Source: Archangium primigenium (GTDB lineage Bacteria; Myxococcota; Myxococcia; Myxococcales; Myxococcaceae). From it: a stretch of 64,000 bases of DNA. Each line of letters begins with the position of its first letter. The stretch's first letter is position 1. The notes under the pieces are model-generated. The model made no database searches and had not been told where the DNA came from. It saw only the letters and a program-made list of their open reading frames with translations. Positions 34,464 through 43,438 of the stretch are shown here, piece by piece. The DNA lies in NCBI RefSeq assembly GCF_016904885.1, contig NZ_JADWYI010000001.1, forward strand, positions 3,286,001-3,350,000, given 5' to 3'. The position numbers were made by a program, and so were the translations under genes.

Positions 34464-34497
34464 GCCGCGCCTGTTAGCACATGCTAGATACCCGGCG

Positions 34498-35004
34498 ATG
34501 GACTCCGAGGACCCCACCGCCGAGGACGTCGAGCGAGCGACGAACCTGTGTGTCAAATGGCTCGCCCAGCGGGGGCGCAGCCGGCACGAGCTGCACGCGG
34601 CGCTCGAGCGCAAGGGCTTCACCGAGCCGGTGTGTGAGCGGGCCCTGGCCCGGGTGGCGGAGCTGGGCTACCTGGACGACACGCGCTTCGCCCGGAACCA
34701 GGCGGAACTCCTGTTGGGCCGGGGCCGGCATGGCCCCCGGGCCGTCGAGGAGCGGTTGCTCGCCCATGGCCTGAGCCCGGAGGCGGTGAGCGACGCGGTG
34801 GCCTCGGTGAGCGGCGAGCTGGGCTTCGACCCCGAGCGGGCGGCGCGTCAGGTGCTGGCGCAAAGGGGCTTCGCCGAGCGGGTGCTCCCTCCGAAGGAGC
34901 GCGCCCGGGCCGCACGGCTCCTGTTCAGCCGGGGCTTCTCCGAGGAGCTCATCCACCGCCTGCTGGGCGACGCGACGCTGGAACCTTCGGGTCCAGACGA
35001 CTAG
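34498..35004 (+). CDS. recX: Regulatory protein RecX
   Basis: The 168-residue protein is RecX, which binds RecA filaments and limits recombination and SOS activity. It is made of three-helix repeats: KWLAQRGRSRHELHAALERKGF, LGYLDDTRFARNQAELLLGRG and the C-terminal RLLFSRGFSEELIHRLLG. Length is typical (150-170). recA is not next to it. The ATG at 34498 is the first that keeps the domain whole. The stop lies 13 bases before bamD. Confidence 0.88.
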   Translation: MDSEDPTAEDVERATNLCVKWLAQRGRSRHELHAALERKGFTEPVCERALARVAELGYLDDTRFARNQAELLLGRGRHGPRAVEERLLAHGLSPEAVSDAVASVSGELGFDPERAARQVLAQRGFAERVLPPKERARAARLLFSRGFSEELIHRLLGDATLEPSGPDD

Positions 35005-35017
35005 CGTGTCCGGCGCC

Positions 35018-35797
35018 ATGCGTCTTCTTCGAGCCGTCTGCCTGTCCGCCGTCCTGAGCACCGTCCCTGGCTGCGCCGCCCTCAACTCCAGTCAGGCGGG
35101 GGAACCCGACTACGCCGCCGCGGCGGATCAGAACATCCGCCTGGGCGATGAGGCCCTGGAGCGCAAGGACTTCCTCCAGGCGGAGAAGTACTACGAGCAC
35201 GTGCGCACCAAGTTCCCCTACCTGGAGGCCGCCAACGAGGCGGAGCTCAAGCTGGGAGACCTCAACTTCGCCCAGGAGCGCTACCCCGAGGCGCGCGAGA
35301 AGTTCCAGACCTTCATCAAGCTGCACCCCACCCACCCCAAGGTGGACTACGCCGCCTACCGCGCGGCCCTCACGCACTTCGCCGACGTCCCCTCCGACTT
35401 CTTCCTGCTGCCCCCCGCCACGGAGAAGGATCAGACCGAGGTGCTCGCGGCGCTCGTGGCGCTCGGCGACTTCGTGCGCCAGTACCCGCGCTCGCAGTAC
35501 CTGCCCGAGGCGAAGGAGAACCTGGAGAAGACGCGCCTGCGGCTGGCCGAGCACGAGCTGTACGTGGCGTCCTTCTACGCCAGGCGCGAGCGCTGGAAGG
35601 CCGTGGTGCAGCGCCTGGAGGGCCTGCTCAAGGACTACCCGGGCACGGCCCTGGAGGAGAAGGCCCTGTTCCAGCTCCATGAGGCCTATGTGCGCCTCCA
35701 GGACACCGCCCAGGCGCGCAAGACGCTGGAGCGCGTCCTCGAGCGTCTGCCGGGGACCCCCGCCGCCGAGCGGGCCCAGAAGATGATGGGCTCGTGA
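35018..35797 (+). CDS. bamD: Outer membrane assembly lipoprotein BamD
   Basis: The 259-residue protein has a lipoprotein signal (VPGC lipobox) and TPR-like repeats typical of BamD/YfiO, the essential lipoprotein of the BAM complex that inserts beta-barrel proteins. Repeats such as DEALERKDFLQAEKYYEHV and YPEAREKFQTFIKLHPTH are visible, with ERLEGLLKDYPG-like units later. The ATG at 35018 is preferred over a GTG four codons earlier because it places the signal peptide at the N-terminus. It is followed by a membrane protein gene overlapping as GTGA. Confidence 0.85.
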   Translation: MRLLRAVCLSAVLSTVPGCAALNSSQAGEPDYAAAADQNIRLGDEALERKDFLQAEKYYEHVRTKFPYLEAANEAELKLGDLNFAQERYPEAREKFQTFIKLHPTHPKVDYAAYRAALTHFADVPSDFFLLPPATEKDQTEVLAALVALGDFVRQYPRSQYLPEAKENLEKTRLRLAEHELYVASFYARRERWKAVVQRLEGLLKDYPGTALEEKALFQLHEAYVRLQDTAQARKTLERVLERLPGTPAAERAQKMMGS

Positions 35798-36513
35798 GCC
35801 GGAGCGAGGACTGGGGCCGCACGGGCGGCATCCTCATCGCGCTGTTGGCCGGGGGCCTCGCCCTGCTGGTGCTGGCGCCCCGGATGTTGGGGGTGGCGAC
35901 GGGCCCCGAGGTGGAGGTCATCACCTGGCTCAAGACGACCGAGCGCGACGGGCTCGTCCTGCGCCTTCCGGGGATGGCCGACCCCCTGCGTGTCCAGGAG
36001 CACTTCTTCGCGCGCATCACGGTGGACGTGGCGCCGGACGGCGCGCACGCCGTGGCCTGGGCCACCCTGGACCTCAAGGGCATGCTGGGCCGCACCCGCG
36101 TCAGTTCGTTGGGTGTGGAACGGGTGCCCTTCGTGCGCCGGGGCCGGGACTGGGTGCCCGAGGGCCTCGCCGCTCCGCGTCTGGGCGCGGCGCTCCGGGC
36201 CCTGGACGGGCGGCGTCAGGCCCTGGAGGCGGGCGATCGGGAGCGGCTGAAGGCCCTGCTCGCGGGCGGGACGCCTGGCGAGGCGGGCCTGGGCGAGGGG
36301 GCGGACGAGGTGGAGAAGGTGCTCGCCGTGCAGCGGCGCCACCTCACGGTGGAGGCCTGGTACCTGCGCCTGGAGCGGGATGATGCGCGGGCCACCGAGG
36401 TGTGGCGCCTGGAGGGGGTTTTGCCCTCCCGACCGGTGGATGACCGGGGGGAGCGTCCGCTGTCGTTGATTCGGCGCGAGGAGGAATTCTTTTTTTCGCC
36501 CGGTCTCATGTAG
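35794..36513 (+). CDS. Single-pass membrane protein of unknown function
   Basis: The 239-residue protein has one N-terminal membrane helix (GGILIALLAGGLALLVLA) and a soluble domain of about 200 residues that I do not recognise. It starts with GTG overlapping the bamD stop, so it is likely co-translated with BamD. The soluble part has alternating strand/helix pattern and a basic surface (RRGRDWVPEG). It may be an envelope protein; this is inference from the neighbour. Confidence 0.6.
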   Translation: MSRSEDWGRTGGILIALLAGGLALLVLAPRMLGVATGPEVEVITWLKTTERDGLVLRLPGMADPLRVQEHFFARITVDVAPDGAHAVAWATLDLKGMLGRTRVSSLGVERVPFVRRGRDWVPEGLAAPRLGAALRALDGRRQALEAGDRERLKALLAGGTPGEAGLGEGADEVEKVLAVQRRHLTVEAWYLRLERDDARATEVWRLEGVLPSRPVDDRGERPLSLIRREEEFFFSPGLM

Positions 36514-36612
36514 GCTAGGCAGTGTGTTTCAACGGCCTCGGCGGGTGATTGGGTCAGTGGACGGGAGCGGGACGAGGGCCATGGCATTCCCCACCATCGA
36601 GGTCGCAGCACC

Positions 36613-37557
36613 GTGAGCACTCCGAGTCCGGCGAAGGCATTCGCGCTCAAGTTCATCTCCGGCAAGTACCAGGGCGGTGAGTTCCCGCTGAAGGCCGAGA
36701 AGCAGATCGTCATTGGCCGCTCCAGCGAGCTCGACATGGTGCTCGTGGAGGACATGGTGTCGCGCAAGCACGCGCGCATCATGGTGAATGGCACTGGTCA
36801 GATCTCCATCGAGGACCTGGGCTCCACCAACGGCACCTTCGTCAACGGCGAGAAGGTCAAGCAGTCGACCCTGAAGGAGGGCGACCGCATCCTCATCGGC
36901 ACGTCCATCCTCAAGCTCATCCTCCAGGGGGCGGGCGCGGGTGAGGTCGACGAGGTCGTCGCCAAGCAGCGGCTGGAGGAGGCCGCGGTCCAGGCGGCGC
37001 GCACCTCGACGAAGGCCTCGTCCATGACGGGCAAGATCGAGGAGATTCCCCTGCCGGACCTGCTCCAGCTCTTCCACACGTCCAAGAAGAACGGCGTGCT
37101 GGTGGTGACCAACGAGCAGGAAGGCAAGATCTACCTGCGCCAGGGCCGCGTGTACTACGCGGTCATCGACGAGAACCACAACCTCGGCCCCCAGAAGAGC
37201 TTCAACCGCATCATCACCTGGGAGCAGGGCGACTTCGAACTGCGGCCGGCCGATCCCCAGGAGTTCATGGTGGAGATGGACTCGTCCACCGAGGCGCTCC
37301 TCATGGACGCGCTGCGCCAGCTGGACGAGTACAAGCGCATCCAGAAGGATCTGCCCTCCATGAGCGCCCGGCTGTCGCTGGCCGCGCCCATGACGGCGCC
37401 CCTGCGCGAGCTGTCGCCGGAGCTGCTCGACATGCTGCAGGTCGTGCACAACCATGGCTCGCTGGCCGAGGTGCTCAACCACTCCGAGCAGGACGACGTG
37501 GTGGCGGCCGAGGCGGTGTTGCAGCTCATCAAGCGCGACTACGTGCGCGCCGGCTGA
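36613..37557 (+). CDS. FHA domain/DUF4388 regulatory protein
   Basis: The 314-residue protein has an N-terminal forkhead-associated domain (VIGRSSELDMVL, SRKHARI, DLGSTNGTFVNG), which reads phosphothreonine on partner proteins, followed by a DUF4388 domain (GVLVVTNEQEGKIYLRQGRVYYA), common in Deltaproteobacteria/Myxococcota signalling proteins. The C-terminal helix bundle (residues about 225-314) is unassigned. GTG at 36613 is used, with a GAGG further upstream. It is likely part of Ser/Thr kinase signalling, abundant in myxobacteria. It is followed by selD after 12 bases. Confidence 0.82.
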   Translation: MSTPSPAKAFALKFISGKYQGGEFPLKAEKQIVIGRSSELDMVLVEDMVSRKHARIMVNGTGQISIEDLGSTNGTFVNGEKVKQSTLKEGDRILIGTSILKLILQGAGAGEVDEVVAKQRLEEAAVQAARTSTKASSMTGKIEEIPLPDLLQLFHTSKKNGVLVVTNEQEGKIYLRQGRVYYAVIDENHNLGPQKSFNRIITWEQGDFELRPADPQEFMVEMDSSTEALLMDALRQLDEYKRIQKDLPSMSARLSLAAPMTAPLRELSPELLDMLQVVHNHGSLAEVLNHSEQDDVVAAEAVLQLIKRDYVRAG

Positions 37558-37569
37558 TCGGAGTTCCGG

Positions 37570-38622
37570 GTGTCGGAGTCAAAGAGCCAGCGTCGGCTGA
37601 CGGAGCTGGCCAATTGCGCGGGGTGCGCGGCCAAGCTGCGCGCCGCGGACCTCTCCCAGGTGTTGCGCCAGTTGAAGCCCTCGAAGAGCGCCAAGGCGCT
37701 CGTGGGCTTCAACACCCACGACGACGCCGCCGTGTACAAGGTGGCGCCGGGCCTGGCCATGGTGAGCACGGTGGACTTCTTCCCACCGCTCGTGGACGAC
37801 CCGTTCCAGTTCGGCGCCATCGCGGCGGCCAACGCGCTGTCGGACATCTACGCCATGGGGGCCAGGCCCCTCTTCGCGCTCAACCTGGTGTCCTTCCCCA
37901 AGGATCGGCCGCTCGAGGAGCTGTCGCGCATCCTCGCGGGCGGGCAGTCCAAGGCGGACGAGGCGGGCATCCCCATCCTCGGCGGTCACTCCATCCAGGA
38001 CGAGGAGCCCAAGTACGGCCTCGCGGTGACGGGCAGCGTGCACCCGAAGAAGGTGCTCACCAACGCGGGCGCGAAGCCCGGGGACGTGCTGCTGCTCACC
38101 AAGCCCCTGGGCACGGGCATCGCCACCACGGCCATCAAGCGCGGGCTCGCCTCCCAGGAACTCACCGAGCGCGTGGTGGCGCAGATGGCCACGCTCAACC
38201 GGCGGCCCGGCGAGGTGTTCGCCTCGGGCAAGTTCAAGGTGAACGCCCTCACGGACGTGACGGGCTTCGGTCTGCTCGGCCACCTGCTGGAGATGATGAC
38301 GGCCGCCAAGACCCGGGGCTTCCTGGACCTGGAGCGCATCCCCATCCTCGCGGAGGTGCCCGCGCTGGCGCAGCAGGGCGTGGTGCCGGGCGGCACGAAG
38401 TCCAACCTGGAGCACGTCTCCAAGAAGGTGCGCTTCCCCAAGGGCCTGCCCGAGGACATCCAGTGGGTGCTCGCGGATGCCCAGACCAACGGCGGCCTGC
38501 TGGCGTCGGTGCCCGCGCGGGACGCGGCCAAGGCCTACCGGGCGCTGGAGCGGGCCCAGGTGGACGTGGCCATCATCGGCGAGGTGGGCCCGGGCCGTGT
38601 CGGCGTCGAGGTGGTGGGGTAG
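37570..38622 (+). CDS. selD: Selenide, water dikinase
   Basis: SelD makes selenophosphate from selenide and ATP, the selenium donor for selenocysteine and selenouridine. The 350-residue protein aligns with SelD throughout: the catalytic Cys19 (in place of Cys17 of the E. coli enzyme) with Lys22 in NCAGCAAKL, the NTHDDAAVY and STVDFFPPLVDDPF metal/ATP segments, GGHS and TDVTGFGLLGHL. No in-frame UGA is needed, so it is not itself a selenoprotein. A GGAG site lies six bases before the GTG at 37570. Confidence 0.95.
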   Translation: MSESKSQRRLTELANCAGCAAKLRAADLSQVLRQLKPSKSAKALVGFNTHDDAAVYKVAPGLAMVSTVDFFPPLVDDPFQFGAIAAANALSDIYAMGARPLFALNLVSFPKDRPLEELSRILAGGQSKADEAGIPILGGHSIQDEEPKYGLAVTGSVHPKKVLTNAGAKPGDVLLLTKPLGTGIATTAIKRGLASQELTERVVAQMATLNRRPGEVFASGKFKVNALTDVTGFGLLGHLLEMMTAAKTRGFLDLERIPILAEVPALAQQGVVPGGTKSNLEHVSKKVRFPKGLPEDIQWVLADAQTNGGLLASVPARDAAKAYRALERAQVDVAIIGEVGPGRVGVEVVG

Positions 38623-38695
38623 GCGCGCTCCGAGGGAGCAGGGGAGCGTGGGCGGATTCGCCGGGACGCGGGCGCTCCGCTACGATCGGCGCGCC

Positions 38696-39505
38696 ATGAC
38701 GGTCCGCCCCCTCGTGCTCGCCCTGTCCCTCGCGTCGCTCCTGGCCCCCGTGTCCTCGCGCGCGGCCGAGCGGCCCGCCCGCGTCGTCGTGGATCCCGGC
38801 CATGGCGGCATCAAGGAGGGCGCCACCAGCCCCAAGGGCGTGCGGGAGAAGGACATCGCCCTGCAGATCGCCCGTCGCGTGCGGGCCCACCTGGAGAAGG
38901 ACCTGGGTGCGCAGGTGTTGATGACGCGCGACGAGGACCTGGATCTGGACCTGCCCGCGCGCGTGGACTTCTCCAACAAGCAGCGGCCGGACGTCTTCCT
39001 CTCCATCCACTGCAACGCCATGCCCACCAAGCGCACCCGCGCGCGCGTGCAGGGCCTGGAGACCTACTTCCTCTCCGCCAACGCCTCCAACGCCACCGCG
39101 CGCGCCGCGGCGGACCGCGAGAACGCCGAGGCGCCCGCCACCCGCCAGGCGCGCCGCGACTCCACGCTCGCCCTCATCCTGCAGGACCTGGAGCGCACCG
39201 AGACGCACCAGGACTCCTCGCGCCTGGCCTACGCCATCCACCCCAAGCTCGTGTCCGCCACGGGCGGCTCGGATCGCGGCGTGCTGCAGGCGCCCTTCTA
39301 CGTGCTCAACGGCGTGGAGGCGCCCGCCGTGCTCATCGAGGTGGGCTACCTGTCCCATCCCGAGGAGGGCCGGCGCCTGGGCAACGCCGACTACCAGGAG
39401 ACGCTCGCCACGGCCATCGTCGACGGGGTGCGCGCCTTCCTCTCCGACGTGCGCAAGCGGGACACGCCCCGCGGCCCCCCGGTGGCCTCGCCCGCCACGC
39501 CCTGA
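38696..39505 (+). CDS. N-acetylmuramoyl-L-alanine amidase (Amidase_3)
   Basis: The 269-residue protein has a signal peptide (LALSLASLLAPVSSRAA) and an Amidase_3 catalytic domain of the AmiC type that cleaves the stem peptide from peptidoglycan. Zinc ligands are the His in VDPGHGG, a downstream Glu and the His in SIHCNA; the catalytic Glu is in LIEVGYLSH. It would act in the periplasm in cell separation. The ATG at 38696 is used. There is no AMIN domain, unlike E. coli AmiC. Confidence 0.9.
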   Translation: MTVRPLVLALSLASLLAPVSSRAAERPARVVVDPGHGGIKEGATSPKGVREKDIALQIARRVRAHLEKDLGAQVLMTRDEDLDLDLPARVDFSNKQRPDVFLSIHCNAMPTKRTRARVQGLETYFLSANASNATARAAADRENAEAPATRQARRDSTLALILQDLERTETHQDSSRLAYAIHPKLVSATGGSDRGVLQAPFYVLNGVEAPAVLIEVGYLSHPEEGRRLGNADYQETLATAIVDGVRAFLSDVRKRDTPRGPPVASPATP

Positions 39506-39601
39506 GCGATCGACGACACGGCGACGCCTTTGTCGGGCAGGGGCCCCGGGCCTCTGCTAGAGAGCCGACTCCGTTGGTTTCCCTTGCCGAGGAGTCTCCC
39601 C

Positions 39602-40318
39602 GTGCGGTCCTTCAACCGGGGGGCGCTGGATCTGCGCCCCGTCACCCTTACCCCTGGAATCACCCGGCACGCCGAGGGCTCCACCCAGGTGGAGTTCGGT
39701 CACACCCGCGTGCTCGTCACGTGCTCGGTGGAGGACCGGGTGCCCCCGCACCTCATGGGCAAGGGCTCCGGTTGGGTGACGGCCGAGTACGGCATGCTGC
39801 CGCGCTCCACGCACTCGCGCACCCACCGCGAGGCCGCCAAGGGCAAGCAGACCGGCCGCACGCTGGAGATCCAGCGCCTCATCGGCCGGGCCCTGCGCGC
39901 CAGCGTGGACCTGACGACCCTGGGCGTGCGCACCTTCACCCTGGACTGTGACGTGCTCCAGGCCGACGGCGGCACGCGCACCGCCTCCATCACCGGGGCC
40001 TACGTGGCCCTGGCGCTCGCCTTGAAGAAGCTGCACAAGGACAAGGTCATCTCGCGCATGCCCGTGCTGCAGCCGATCGCGGCGGTGTCCGTGGGCGTGG
40101 TCAAGGGCGAGGTGCTCGTGGACCTCGACTACGAGGAGGACTCCTCGGCGGACGTGGACCTGAACTTGGTGGCCACCGCCGACGGCCGCATCGTCGAGGT
40201 GCAGGGCACGGCCGAGCACAAGATGTTCGACCGCAAGACGCTGGATGCCATGTTGGACTCGGGCCTGGCCGCCATCCGCCAGCTCACCGAGGCCCAGGCG
40301 AAGATCCTGGAGGGCTGA
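39602..40318 (+). CDS. rph: Ribonuclease PH
   Basis: RNase PH trims the 3' ends of tRNA precursors phosphorolytically. The 238-residue protein shows [11 protein letters not shown], the [19 protein letters not shown] phosphate-site block, the [16 protein letters not shown] helix and [26 protein letters not shown] site lies seven bases before the GTG start at 39602. rdgB follows after three bases, a common pair. Confidence 0.95.
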   Translation: MRSFNRGALDLRPVTLTPGITRHAEGSTQVEFGHTRVLVTCSVEDRVPPHLMGKGSGWVTAEYGMLPRSTHSRTHREAAKGKQTGRTLEIQRLIGRALRASVDLTTLGVRTFTLDCDVLQADGGTRTASITGAYVALALALKKLHKDKVISRMPVLQPIAAVSVGVVKGEVLVDLDYEEDSSADVDLNLVATADGRIVEVQGTAEHKMFDRKTLDAMLDSGLAAIRQLTEAQAKILEG

Positions 40319-40321
40319 CCC

Positions 40322-40930
40322 ATGGCGCCCCGTCTGCTCTTCGCCACCACCAACGTGGGCAAGCTGCGCGAACTGCGTGGACTCATGGGGGACGCCGTGG
40401 AGGTGGTGTCCCTGCGTGACCTGCCGCCCATCCCCGAGCCCGTGGAGGATGGCGCCACCTTCGAGGACAACGCCCTGCTCAAGGCCCGGGCCTACGCCGA
40501 GGCCACGGGCCTGCCCGCGCTCGCCGATGACTCGGGGCTGTGCGTGGACGCGCTCGACGGGCGCCCCGGCGTGCTCTCCGCGCGCTACGCCGAGGGCGAT
40601 GATCGCGCCCGCTACGAGAAGCTGCTCACGGAACTGGCGTCCGTGCCCGACGAGGCACGCACCGCAGCCTTCGTGTGCGCGCTGTGCCTGGTGCTGCCCG
40701 GAGACGCCTCGCCGACCATCGAGATGGGCCGGTGCGAGGGCCGCATCGGTCACGCGCCCCGGGGCACGCATGGCTTCGGGTACGATCCCGTCTTCGTCCT
40801 GCCGGATGGCCGGGCCCTGGCGGAGCTGACGTCCGAGCAGAAGGCGTCCCTGTCCCACCGCGGGGTGGCCTTCCAGAAGATGCGCCCCCACCTGCTCGCG
40901 CGCGTGGGCGGCGGGGATGTCCGCCGCTGA
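40322..40930 (+). CDS. rdgB: XTP/dITP diphosphatase RdgB
   Basis: RdgB hydrolyses non-canonical purine nucleoside triphosphates (XTP, dITP) to prevent their incorporation. The 202-residue protein carries LLFATTNVGKLRELR, the ADDSGLCVDALDG acidic site and the HGFGYDPVFVL segment. ATG 40322 overlaps no upstream gene but follows rph closely. It ends before the two tRNA genes. Confidence 0.95.
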   Translation: MAPRLLFATTNVGKLRELRGLMGDAVEVVSLRDLPPIPEPVEDGATFEDNALLKARAYAEATGLPALADDSGLCVDALDGRPGVLSARYAEGDDRARYEKLLTELASVPDEARTAAFVCALCLVLPGDASPTIEMGRCEGRIGHAPRGTHGFGYDPVFVLPDGRALAELTSEQKASLSHRGVAFQKMRPHLLARVGGGDVRR

Positions 40931-40951
40931 GCACCGTCAGGAACGTTGTCC

Positions 40952-40981
40952 TTGCACGTCCGTTTGGGATGTAGCAAGAAT
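40952..40981 (+). promoter_or_regulatory. Possible promoter for the tRNA pair
   Basis: TTGCAC (40952-40957) and AAGAAT (40976-40981), 18 bases apart, lie just upstream of tRNA-Pro. Initiation about seven bases after the -10 box would fall near 40988. The match is partial. Confidence 0.4.
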
Positions 40982-40993
40982 GGCCACCTTTAT

Positions 40994-41070
<77 letters not shown>

Positions 41071-41087
41071 CGCGGTAGTCGAGTTGG

Positions 41088-41161
41088 GCGCTAGTAGCTC
41101 AGCTGGATAGAGCATCGGCCTTCTAAGCCGAGGGTCGTGGGTTCGAGTCCCGCCTGGCGCG
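41088..41161 (+). tRNA. tRNA-Arg (anticodon TCT)
   Basis: A 74-base cloverleaf with acceptor stem GCGCTAG/CTGGCGC (one G-U pair), D-stem GCTC/GAGC, anticodon stem TCGGC/GCCGA with loop CTTCTAA and T-arm TTCGAGT. The anticodon is TCT. It is 20 bases from the tRNA-Pro gene and is likely processed from the same transcript. Confidence 0.95.
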
Positions 41162-41171
41162 AACTGGTGAA

Positions 41172-41221
41172 GGGCTGGAATCGTCGGGGCGGTCTCCCGG
41201 TGATTCCAGCCCCTTTTTTTT
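41172..41221 (+). terminator. Rho-independent terminator after the tRNA pair
   Basis: An 11-bp stem, GGGCTGGAATC (41172-41182) with its complement (41202-41212), is followed immediately by eight T. This classic intrinsic terminator closes the tRNA transcript and forms the boundary with the convergent gene of the peptide locus. Confidence 0.9.
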
Positions 41222-41237
41222 GCCCGCCCGGCGCGCC

Positions 41238-42827
41238 CTAGAGGAACAGCTCCGCGTGGCCGTAGGGCAGGCTGGTGCCGATGCCGTGCTCGTTGCAGTA
41301 GGCCATGAGCTTGCGCGCCTCGACGAGCTGGGGCGCGTTCTCGTGGTAGCCCAGCACCATGATGTGGCCCAGCCACGGCTCGCGGCCCATGGCGTAGATG
41401 TGGACCTGCTTGGGCTTGAGCCGCCGGACGATCTCCTGGCCGCGCTCGGCGTTGGAGCCGTTGAGCCGACGCGACTGATCCATCTTGCGCGGCAGCGGCG
41501 TGGGCATCAGCGGCCCGTACAGCCAGCTGAGCGGACCGCCCTCGGACTCCATGCCCAGGAAGAGCACGTCGATGTCACCCACCATCGCGTGGACGTGGTC
41601 GTACAGCCGAGGCTCGATCACGTTGGAGTCCGCCGCCATCAGCATGGACTTGCCCTGGAGCTTCACCAGGTGGGCGATCTTCGACTGGATGTTGAGGTCC
41701 GCGTGCTCGCCGATGAAGGGCAGGCCGGTGATGGCGCCGCCGGGCACCGGGATGGAGTCCATCTCGCTGAGGGCCACCACGTTCTTGAAGCCGAGCCGCT
41801 GCAGCATCAGCTTGAGCGAGGGGTCCGCGAGTCCACCGCCCGCCGCGGCGGGCACCACCACGGTGCCGATGCGATGGCGCAGCTGCAGCAGCGACTCGAA
41901 CATCAGGTGGTCGGCGTGGCCGTGGGTGATGAGCGCGTAGTCGATCCGCTCGGGCAGGTCCGCGTGGGTGTAGCGGTGGAAGTCGCTGGGGAAGTCGTAG
42001 CTGACGACGGGATCCGTGAGGATCGTCACGTCGCGCGTCTCGATGAGCACGCAGGCATGGCCGAAGTAGCGCATGCGCACGCCGTCCCCGTCGTACTTCG
42101 GCGCCGGGCGCGGGGCCTGCTCGGTGAAGAACGTGGAGAACACCTCGGCGTCCTTGCTGGACAGGCCGAGCTCCTCACGAATGGCCTCCACCGGGCCAGG
42201 CGTGTGCCGCATGGCGAAGAGCCGGTCGATGGCCTCGTGGCGGAACGGCATGCGCACGTGCAGGGTGTTCGCGTCCGAGTCGAGCCGCGGCGTGCTGAAC
42301 ACGTACGGCCGGGCGTCGCCCTGCAAGAGCCGGAAGGAGAGGCTCTGCGCGTTCTCCTTGTAGTGCGGGCCTCCGTAGAGCAGCGCCTCGAAGAAGCGCG
42401 GGGTGGCCCGGTTGTTCAGGTCGTACGTCAGCTCCACGTAGCCCTGGAGGATGTCCGGCACCTTGCGGTACAGCTCCTCGAGCGAGTGGCCCGCCGAGGG
42501 CGCCAACAGCTTGTCCAGCTCCGCCACCGCCTGGGCGAAGCGGATGGTGGACTCCTGCTCCTTGAGCGTGCGCTCCAGCAGCTCCTTGACCTCGCCCACC
42601 CGGTCCACGCCGTAGTTGAGGTAGGGGCCGCCCGCCAGGGCCGGATTCTTCAACGCGGCCACGTGGATGGCCGGGTTGGCCACGAAGGACTGCATGATCT
42701 TCACGTGGTGGTTGGCCACGTAGAGCGGCGCGGTCGCGGGCGTGATGAGGTAGTACCACGCGTACCACTGGTTATAGAGCGGCTCCACGGCGACGTTCTG
42801 CTTCAGGTACAGCGACGGCTGGGACAT
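41238..42827 (-). CDS. CmlA-like diiron monooxygenase (NRPS-dependent beta-hydroxylase)
   Basis: The 529-residue protein has an N-terminal alpha domain (residues 1-230) and a metallo-beta-lactamase-fold domain. This matches the CmlA/FrsH family, which hydroxylates the beta-carbon of an amino acid bound to an NRPS carrier domain, using a nonheme diiron cluster. Metal-ligand candidates are H302, H304, D306, H307 (THGHADH), E374 (GEH), D400 (AADSN) and H488 (WLGHI). Family blocks KMDQSRRLNGSNA and GMESEGGP are intact. It is the last gene of the operon that begins at 45023 and shares about 70% identity by eye with the second copy at 45119. It could act on the Leu or another residue of the adjacent NRPS. 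Confidence 0.85.
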   Translation of the reverse strand: MSQPSLYLKQNVAVEPLYNQWYAWYYLITPATAPLYVANHHVKIMQSFVANPAIHVAALKNPALAGGPYLNYGVDRVGEVKELLERTLKEQESTIRFAQAVAELDKLLAPSAGHSLEELYRKVPDILQGYVELTYDLNNRATPRFFEALLYGGPHYKENAQSLSFRLLQGDARPYVFSTPRLDSDANTLHVRMPFRHEAIDRLFAMRHTPGPVEAIREELGLSSKDAEVFSTFFTEQAPRPAPKYDGDGVRMRYFGHACVLIETRDVTILTDPVVSYDFPSDFHRYTHADLPERIDYALITHGHADHLMFESLLQLRHRIGTVVVPAAAGGGLADPSLKLMLQRLGFKNVVALSEMDSIPVPGGAITGLPFIGEHADLNIQSKIAHLVKLQGKSMLMAADSNVIEPRLYDHVHAMVGDIDVLFLGMESEGGPLSWLYGPLMPTPLPRKMDQSRRLNGSNAERGQEIVRRLKPKQVHIYAMGREPWLGHIMVLGYHENAPQLVEARKLMAYCNEHGIGTSLPYGHAELFL

Positions 42828-42904
42828 GCGGGTTCCTCGGGCCTGGGGGGCTCCAGACGCGCGAAAGTATCACGAGGGCCTCGGCGCGAGACCGGGCGGG
42901 CGGG

Positions 42905-43438
42905 CTAGAAGGTGGTGCCGATCTCCAGGAGGCCCAGCTGGTAGGACAAGCCCAGCCCTGGCAGGTCGCTCCCCACGCCCACGCCCAGCTCCAGCACGGA
43001 CACCTGGAAGCCCTGATGGGTGAAGCGCACGGGCGCGAGGCTCACCCCGAGTGCCAGCGCGGCGTTCCCCACGGGGGTGGGGTGCGCGGGCGACAGGAAA
43101 GCGAGACGATCCCCGAAGAAGGTGCTGAGCGTGAGCAGCACGGCCGGGGTGTAGGTCCCGGGACGCTGCAGGCCAGCGCCCAACCGGAGCACCCCCACGT
43201 TGCCCAGCATCATCAGGTAGCTCAGGTCCGCCTGGAGGATGAGGCGCTCGCCCAGGGTGTCACGCACCCCCACGCCGCCGCCCAGGCCGCCCGTGGTCCT
43301 CGCCTCGGAGAGGTACACCTGCCCGCCCGCGCGGCTGTAGAGCGTGACGTGGTGCTCCACGGCCTCCTGGGCCCGCGCGCCGCCAGCGGCCGACAACACC
43401 AGCACCCCGGCCAGGAGGAAGGACCGCGCGTGCCTCAT
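42905..43438 (-). CDS. Small outer-membrane-like protein, copy B
   Basis: The 177-residue protein has a signal peptide (LLAGVLVLSAAGGARAQ) and a glycine- and aromatic-rich mature part with alternating hydrophobic strands, so it is probably a small beta-barrel or periplasmic protein. Its C-terminal 40 residues (VSVLELGVGVGS...LGLLEIG) resemble those of the neighbour at 44457, so the two appear to be paralogues. The ATG overlaps the M28 peptidase stop as ATGA. The function is unknown; a role in peptide export or self-protection is only context inference. Confidence 0.6.
   Translation of the reverse strand: MRHARSFLLAGVLVLSAAGGARAQEAVEHHVTLYSRAGGQVYLSEARTTGGLGGGVGVRDTLGERLILQADLSYLMMLGNVGVLRLGAGLQRPGTYTPAVLLTLSTFFGDRLAFLSPAHPTPVGNAALALGVSLAPVRFTHQGFQVSVLELGVGVGSDLPGLGLSYQLGLLEIGTTF

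Noticed and set aside
37570-38622. SelD as a selenoprotein
   Set aside because: The catalytic position is a normal Cys codon and the reading frame has no in-frame TGA near it.
41088-41221. tRNA-Arg 3' end as an attachment site for an integrated element
   Set aside because: No integrase gene and no repeated tRNA 3' copy was found downstream; only the intrinsic terminator and the convergent cmlA-like gene follow.
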